Below the pieces are notes generated by a model. That model was not told the DNA's origin and ran no database searches. It worked only from the letters and a program-made list of their open reading frames with translations. A program made the translations under genes and the position numbers. Below are positions 47,701 to 56,700 of a stretch of DNA of 64,000 bases, piece after piece (position 1 is the stretch's first letter; every line of letters begins with the position of its first letter). Origin of the DNA: Protula sp. h YS-2021 (Eukaryota; Annelida; Polychaeta; Sabellida; Serpulidae). The stretch is from contig OX457027.1 in NCBI GenBank assembly GCA_949752745.1, forward strand, positions 78,733,214-78,797,213, given 5' to 3'.

Positions 47701-50700
47701 AACGAGGCAGGCGATTGCAACCAAATTTTACACACGTGTTGCCTAAAACCTACAGATAATGCCCATATATTTATTTTTCACATCCAACTATTTTTTTGCG
47801 ATTTTTTTTTTAATTTTTGACTTCAATATTTCGCTGCTGCGGCGCTGGGGGAGACATATCCGTTTTTGAGCTTTAGCAAAAACATAGACTTTCTAGTTTG
47901 AAATCTCTCAACCTTACATCAAAAGAGACTTAGCCGACCAACAAGTCCGAAAATGCCCGTTCTGTTTATACTACCTTTTACCAGTAATGTTGAGCAAACT
48001 ATTTCCAATGATATCAAAGTCCATTTTTTTCTGATTTAACTGCTGAAATGCAGGGCTTTAGACGGTTACCGGTCCGTTAATTTTGTTCGGCTTGACAAGT
48101 CGTGCTGCCGCGTACATAGATCACATTTCTTACTTGTTCATTGCACTTTATTTACAAAAATAGCGTGTTAGGCACTATCTAACAATTATTACGAATTTCA
48201 CTGTACAAGAAAACCTGCGTCTTGGAAATATGGACAGAAATTACTGTTTTATCAAAGTAATATTACATTCGTCACGAGTTGATTCAGGACTCGTTGTTTG
48301 CATATTTATTTATGTTGGATTTTTATTGCCGATGCAGGTTTTTACTGTATTTCTTTAGACTGTATTTCGTCTTTTCCCGCTGTCTAATACCGTGTGTTCG
48401 TAGATTAGCATAGTCTGTCCTGTTGTGTGTAGCAAATACAAGTACCTGGGCCTGCCCACACAGACGCACCTACCAAACATGCACGATTTCACGGTGGAGG
48501 AACACGAGCGCGTGGATCGCATGCTAAGCGCCAAACCGCGGTATGAGCACGCCAACTTCACGCCTTCCCAGCTAGACCTGCTTGAAAACATGTTCCGTAA
48601 AATGAGCTTCCTTAATGATCCGTACCTCTCACCATATAGTGTACAGAATCCACGTCGACGTGCGGGTGGACCGCCGAGTTTGTTAGAGAGTAAAGGACCA
48701 GCCATGTACAGCCGGTACGGGGCTGAACTATTTGACAATGATGCCGTGACGAATCAACGACCAGCCTCGCCCATTAATATCGAATTGCGAAAGGGCTACA
48801 GTGTAATTGCACAGGAATCATACAGTCCACGAAAAAGCCCATTTATCGAGAAGTTTTTGGAAAGGCGGACCAATTCTCCTGTGACTTGTGACTGCCGGGT
48901 CACAGGGAGTCCCCGGATGCAAGGGGCGTGGCTCTGTGGTCACTGTGTGCTCAAGAGCGACCGTTGTGAAGACAGTGAATAAATGTGGACATCGTAGCAC
49001 CCGTGAAGCGGATGTATAGATCTACTTTGTAACTGTCGTGACGTGAACGTGGACTTTGTGACCGTGACAGGACCGGGAACAGTGTGGACCCCGAGACTGT
49101 AAAAGCCAGTAAACAAACATATATCTTTACTTCGAATTCCAACTCAGTCTTCGGTACAGAGGTAGCATATCCAGTTAACCCTTGAGGAAAACAATTTCCT
49201 GCAGTAACATGCAGAGCATGTGTGTTGTTTTTCTAACTCCGTGGCTGCTTTCTTCTCTCAGCTTTTGTAACTCGTTCTAAATTTGAGTGTTTTACTTAAA
49301 GTGTAATGATTGGGGATAATTAAATAAGCCGTTTTTTAATAAAAAATATTACCAAATTATTCTTCATCACTAAATTTCAAGCTGCTTTAAGTTTTGGTTG
49401 ATTTTTGTGGAATACAAGTGTAATTTGGGTGTGTAAAATTTTATGCCTCAAGTTTGCCATTTATTTTGCTTGAACATTTTGCGTGACTTAGTTTATTGTG
49501 GGGTTTTATTGTGTTTGTCAGTTTATTGAAATGTACATAGCTTTTTCATGTATTTTGTGGTTTTGGGGATGGCAGTCCGTCCACCGATAAATAAATAATT
49601 GAATTTCTACCTGAAGCAAAATTATTGTTATTTAACTAACTGGTCCTCAGGTGACATTCAGGAAATTGGTGGTGGTTTCAGGCAGCAATTGAAGGGGTCC
49701 ATGCATAAACTTGATAACTCCACTTATCAGGAAAATGCACTATTACCACCACGGTATTTCTTGGCCTCTGTTCTATCACATATGTAAGTCTTACACCTCA
49801 AAACCGATTAGAAGTGGGTATTTTTTAGAAAAATGCGATGGGAAAAACCTATCTTTGTTGCTAAAATTTTAAATTTTAAAAGCGTTTTTCTCCACTGCTG
49901 ATAACTGCAGTTATCAAGTTTATGCATGGACCCCTTCAATTGTTTTCCCATCAGCAAAATCACAACTAATTTTTCGTACTCGTGGCTAGAAAATGCACCG
50001 AGTTCTTAATGCAAAGTTCAGAAAAGACCACTGTGAATTATGCCTTCTGTTTGTCCACATGTCAGGCTGTTAAATCGTTTTCACCTCTTTTAGAAACAGC
50101 TCGTGTTTTACACACCATTATTTCGTTATTGAATTGAGGAAAGCTAATGGTGGACTGGACTGCCCAGTTTCTGGTTGCCGTGTGCTTTTTGCGTATACGT
50201 TTGATGGCAATTTTACATGACTGTACATACACCTGTGATTTGTTTGTGTGACACCCAGACACAACAAACTCGGCCACGTGTGCTTTTTTTGCGAGCTGCA
50301 CCGCTTACCAGAGTGAGTAATTTATTTATTTTTCTATGATTTAATGCATGTGCGTTTTGAGTTCGAATCCTGAGCTCTGCTTTCATGCCCCGACCTTAGT
50401 AAGGTCAGCATTGGCATTGTATTTTTGACTGATCCGTCCGTCCGTCATTCTGCGCGTCACGCTATGATTTTGAACACTATATCCCAAGTTCTGCCAATCG
50501 AATTGCAGTCAAACGTGGTATGTAGCGTGTACATGTAATGTTCTAGGGCTGCTTAGGTTTTGGTGACCCTGCGTTGTTGTTCTAGGTCACTGCGGGACTT
50601 TGAAATTTTACATGGGATTTCCCATACCAAGTGGTTTGTAAACACCAAATCTCAAGTTCTGCCAATGAGATTGCAATCAAACCTGGTATGTGGCATTAAT

Positions 50701-53700
50701 ATATAATGCCTCAGAGCTGATTAGGTTTTGGTGACCTTGCATCGTTGTTCAAGGTCACTGTGGGACTTCGAAATTTTATATGACATTTCCTATACCGATT
50801 TTTTATAGATCCTCATGTGTGAGGCCTAATTCGTTAATTATCATTTTTTGTAGTTAATATATGTAGTTAATTGCTGCTTTTTGAATCTCTATTCCCCAAA
50901 CCATATGGCCGTTCGGTCGGGGCATCCGTGTTCCAACGGACACATTTCTAGTTGCTTAATATTAATTTCAGGAAGACAGAATTGTTTCCTTTCATTTACT
51001 CCAGGCTTGATGAACACGTCTGCCTGACAAAGGAGAAAAAAATGATTTAGGATATATATATATTTTTTTTGGTGAAGCCGTGTTAAAATGGGTGTGCCAT
51101 TCATCATGTATATTTGATTTTAAAGTATTTTGCAAACGAGAAAAAAAGTAACCAACAACAACAGAACTGAGAAATATAAGGCAAATAAAAAAAGTAAAAA
51201 ACATCGAAAATGGTAATTAGTAATGAAACTTCTCGTTTTTTTTTCAGTGTTGAAAAACGAAAGATATTGCAAAACCAAGAAGATTTCCAGGTAGGTCTTT
51301 CAGAATTTCGAGTCATTGCCACTCATCTGCTACAGCTACGAATAGAAGTAGTGAATAACAAGCTTAATAAGTGTTCATTGAGGTTATAGCTTCAGCATAT
51401 AACCCGTAGAGCGAAACTGAGTAAAACAAATGGTTTAGAAGCTGGCTACAACTAATTAGTAATAGCAAGATAGTTTGAAGTTAGTAACTAAATATGTGAA
51501 TTTGTTATGGGGAGTTCGTTTGCCCTACCCAAGAAGAGATAGTGGTTTGTAAAATAAGAAACCACAGTTTTACACATCATAATGCGAATAAATGTTGGAA
51601 AAAATATAACTAAAATGTAAAAAAAATGTCTTAAAATTAAAAATAAACCAGTGGGTTCAGACAATTCCGAAAACACTTTGATTTTGAGAAGATGTAAAGA
51701 ATATGGGACATAGTTTTGTCTGTAAGTCGTGTGACGATGTTAATGCTTTCTGGATCCTTCCTTCGTATGTTTTAGGATAATTTAGCTCCGCTAATCACTT
51801 ACATAAAGGCTAGGGTAATGTCTGATTTTAGTTCAGATCTAAGAAGCCTTGTAGTACTACCCAATAGCTGTCATCTATAAACAGCTTTAAAGCTAAAGTA
51901 GATGAATAAGCATTAGAATTTGACGGATTGATCAGTATTCTCGGAGGCGAAGTCATATAAGTACATGTGTACTTGCACTAAATATACTGTAGTGTTCTGC
52001 ACTTTAGTTGTAGATTCCCGGGTAAAAGTTCCCGTAGGAGCTCACTCTTTAAATCAGTCTTATAGTCTGATCGCAGTGCGAGTGCGGAAATTGTCCTTTA
52101 ATGTTATTTTGTTCTTTATTGGTCCACAGTTCTGCCGAATTATATGAGGTTTAGCCGTGTGTATGTAAGGTTTCTGAAATCTTGTCCAATGTTTCTGTGC
52201 CGGTCAGAATCACATGTACATTCTATAACTACACACCCATACACTGAAAACTAAATTACCCCCCTCTACCTCCCCCCCCACCCCACCCCCAAATTGCCTT
52301 TCAATTTTCAGAATGTCAGTTATTCGAGATGTGCTCTTTCGGTCATGACCATAGACAGGCAACATTTCGAAAAAAGTATCGTAAAAGATCGTAACCTTCT
52401 CTTGCGGCGGACATTTGATTGCTACCAAATTGCTCTAAAAAAAAGGGGGGGGGGCAATAGTTGCTGCATCACGGACTTCCTCTCTGTCTGAATCAGTTCC
52501 TCTGCTTTGCTCTATTTTAAGGAATTTGTGTTGACCACGGGACTCGTAAGTGAAGGAAATTCGCACAGATAGTGCTTGATATTCTGTGTTAATATAATCT
52601 GTATTATTTATATGATTATTTATTTTTTAACTGTCGCGTTGTTTGGGTCGTTTTAATTTTGCGTCGCTTATTAATGTCTTTACTGACACGGAATTTTGCA
52701 TGTATATTTTGTTTCTCGTTATCAGTTATTTATAGTTGAAAATCTATGCTTTTTTGCCTCCAAATGAACTTGACAACAAGTTTGGGGATCATTTATTGTA
52801 CAGGAATATGGGGAATTGATATATCCATAAGATTACTGGGCTTTCGCACCATTTCCTCCCTTACGCTTTAATACAATAACCTTTCGCTTATAAATCTATG
52901 GCCTTTGCCATTTATATTTCCGTGTGTTCGGTTGGACGTTTACATTGTTATAGTCTGTTTTAGACTCCTGTCTCTGTAATCGCAAAAGTTAACTGAGCAG
53001 TTAACTGTACATCACAGAAGGGAAGTCAGCTGATTTAGTTAAATCACGCAAATAGCTTTTGCAAGAATTAATTTTGCTATAGAAGTAAAATGTATTGATT
53101 AACCTTCAAAGTTCTGTTGCTACGTGAGTAGTTGACGGAATTTGTCAACTGTAAATTTTTTTGTGAATCAGGCACTGTCATTTTGCACGGAACTTCCGGT
53201 TTGCCTGCTTTTATCGGTGCGTTGTTCAGTCTGGGTTTAAGGCCCCTCAAACTCCGGCGGAACTGCGTGTTCAGTAAACCCTTCTTAAACTGACATCAGT
53301 TCCGGTGTCACAGAACTCTCCAACAATAATCGGGTAAATCGAGCTATCCTTTGATTCGACATGACTTTTGTAATATCAGCTTAACTAGGTTTTACTGTAC
53401 AGTAAGCACTTGACATGTTTTCAAAAACTAACTGCCAAGAAACTTTTTGTGCAACATTTCACTTTATTTTATGACCTGCCAGTTGCTTTACAAAAAGACC
53501 CCATAGAATTTTTTTTGCGGTACACTTAAGTACATATTCTGCTCATCGCTGCGGATACTGCAATCTGGGCCAGATCGCACTCGTCATGTATGCCATGACA
53601 CTATCATCCTAGCATTGTGTATAACAGACTCATCACCTGAGAAATTCGGCTCAGTTGCATCAGCGTTCTGAGATGTAATTTCAAGTCCGACAGATGTTAA

Positions 53701-56700
53701 TTACATATGAAAACCTTTTATGAAAAAAGCACTCGAGACCGCGGGTTAGCACCGTACTTTCCAGTTCCTAGTGCCATCCTTAAATAGTTAAAAGGACCTG
53801 GAATGACAAATCCGATGGAGTGAAAAAAATAACGTAGTGTTTACACCTTTAGTGATACTTTTTGCGTGAACTTCGTCCTGCATAAAATCACAGGCTGCAA
53901 GGTCTAGAAAGTGGAGTCTTTTGGGGGCAGTCCTCAAAGGTTTTGCGCTTTGCAATGTTGCTTGGCCGCAGGCAGTAGTCTTACTCAGGGCAGCTGGGAC
54001 GGGAATGAAATACAATTAGCGTGCCAAAAGAGTAAGGTTAAAAAAAAGTGGAATTACGAACACGCGAAAATTCTGCAATTTTTACCAATACTGACGCAAT
54101 CACGCGCTTAACGTGCAGTTGTAGGTGACGTAAGTGTAATGCCTATTCCATTCTTTGTTGACACTGCAGAAAAAAAAAACCGTTATAACGTAGCGCTATA
54201 AGTATCTTATAGATGACAGTAAGCGGGCTTGTTTTAGAGTATTTAGAGTGATATGTATGTGGCGTAGTTGTGGCAACGTTTAGTTATATTATCACATCAA
54301 GTCAGCGGGTTCCTGTATGACTTATCACATGATGGGCCACATGACACCGGTGGTTTCCTGTCTGGCTGACCACGTGATTAGCTACGTGATGTCAGCGGGT
54401 TTCTGCCTGCTCGACCATGTGACTTACCACATGACGTTGACGGGTCGCGCTTTTGACGACCGTCAGATTCATTAACAGATAAGGTGGTGCGTACATATCG
54501 CCATTTACATTATTGGCTGAATAATTATTGCCAGAAAAATCAACGCTAACCTGATTCTCCATCATGATGGGCTATAATTTCGACAGGTAAGATTTCGTAA
54601 CTGATTTGACTTGGCGAATCAGCCGTTGTCCAAGCCGGTCTTTGTATGACCTGCTTTTTCCGCTGAAGTTGTTTTGGGGCGTAATTCTATGAGCATCATC
54701 CATTTTGAACCCAGTACAACAAACATTCAAGTCATGTGGCGACCAAAATATTTATTTGTGGTACGATACAACACTGAGAAGTGAACCATATTACGACCTA
54801 CTCCCAAACAACCCCCCCGCCCCTCCCCCCCCCCCCCCACACATCGAGCCACGTGACAAGACAATGTACTAGTTGTATCCTCCAGCTGCCAGCTTCCCAC
54901 GGGATGAGTCGTCAGTCAGCGATGATCTCCTCTAACAAGCCATCAGTTCTCCTTTACTGGGATCAAATATAGGGTTTTGTTTTTGATTATGTTTTACTAC
55001 TTCTGTACAATGACCTAATGATTTCGCGTCTCTGGGGGGTTACTTGAGATGTAAGTAGAATCAAGTTACATTTCACTGGAAGCTTTGCTCGTCAACTCCC
55101 GAGCATCCCTAAATACCCCCAAATGGCCTCGAATTAGCTATGACTATGCTAGCGCTATCTGGTGGATAAGCGTGGCAATTAGTCGTATTACCACGTTGTT
55201 TTTGACGTTTAAAGCTGCTCATTAACCTTGACTATGGAGTATAATTAATAGACCGTTCTAGATGCGTGAATTTTGTAACATCACATACACATAGAGATCT
55301 TAAAGCTAACACAGCAGTGGCCGCGTTAGAACGACACGGCTGGTTCCGGAACATACACCTCGCCGTAACCGTTAAAGAAGTTTCGAAAACAGCATTTGAA
55401 TTGATCTTTTAGCGTATTTTTGATACCAGTTACTAGATTATGAAACCACAAACCAAAAATAAATAGATAAACAGGTAAAAAGTAAACTACCTTTAAGTAC
55501 CTTCCAGTGTACAGAAACTTAATGCTGAAAGCAAGCCAGACTCAGGGAAAGCTAAGAATGCTAGCCGTAAAACTAATGTATATGTAAATTTTAGGTTATC
55601 GAATAAAATTTCCGTATAAAAGAAACGGACGAGTAATGGGAAAATTGTCAGGGATTTGGTGATGTGTCAGGTTCAGTTGTGTTCATTTCCAACTCGGGGA
55701 GGGAGGGGGGGGGGGGGGGCTAGAATCGGGACTGGGGATTGTTGTGAGCTTGTGAGAGTCGCGCGCCGCTCCCAGTGATTGCTTCATACCCGCAGGTACT
55801 GCCTTGGCTCCGTGATTGGGATTGTTGCTAACTTGAAAGCTTGAACATTTTTAGTTTTGCTTTTATTTTATATAAATATTTTTTCCCCAATATAAAAATT
55901 GTGGCTATCTTATTTGAGCTTATATCTAAGGCTGAGTGCCATCATCTCCCAGAGCCTGAATGTCTGTTGAAGTGCCATCATCCATTAACCTGTTTTCGAT
56001 TGAATTGCTATTTGATAGACACCTTTGTCAAGTGAAAAAAAAAGAGTTGTAAATTTGACGGGTGCACGATGACTGCTCCTTGGTCTGGTCATCCCTTTCA
56101 AATTCCTTACACATTTTGACATGTGCTGTGATATTTTATCCCAGCAGTTGGAGGATTCTTAATTGATTAGGTACATATTTTTTTGTGCCTGTCAGAACGT
56201 GTGCAAAGTGAGAAACCATCAGGCCACGTCACTCATGACGTCAAGTGACTTCTAATGATGCCATTGATTTTTAGGTGTTTTGATCGGGTGCCCCATTTCT
56301 GAACGCTTCGTTTCTTGTGTGATCTTCCAATAATTGTACCAATCAAACGTGATGCTGAATTGTCAACAGTTTTACCCTGCGTGTGAAGCATCAGATGCCA
56401 CATGACAAAGTTTTGATATCCTTCGTGACCTGTATTCATGCGGCTGAGTTTATCCTAAAACACCGCCGTCATTTGCATTCGTAGAACTAGAACCCTCTAA
56501 CAACCACACCTCTACAAAAAGAAGACAGCGATTAATAACTGCAATAGGTTTTTTGGGTTTATTCTGGGACTTTCTTTCCGTGTTGGGGGTTTTTCCCACG
56601 AGATGGCATAGTGTGGTCAAAGATATGAAACAAACCACATAGGAGATGCGCTTGAATAATATTAAACGTAGGAGCAAGCACGGCAATCAAACCTGCTGCC

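Noticed and set aside
48560..48665. Homeodomain-like pattern in the form A exon (FTPSQLDLLENMF, later VQNPRRR)
   Set aside because: The first part resembles helix 1 of a paired-type homeodomain, but the spacing to VQNPRRR is about 11 residues too short and the WF of helix 3 is absent. Judged chance.
50355..50372. tRNA B-box-like GAGTTCGAATCC
   Set aside because: No matching A box, acceptor stem or cloverleaf upstream; it lies just outside a TIR element. Not called as tRNA or SINE.
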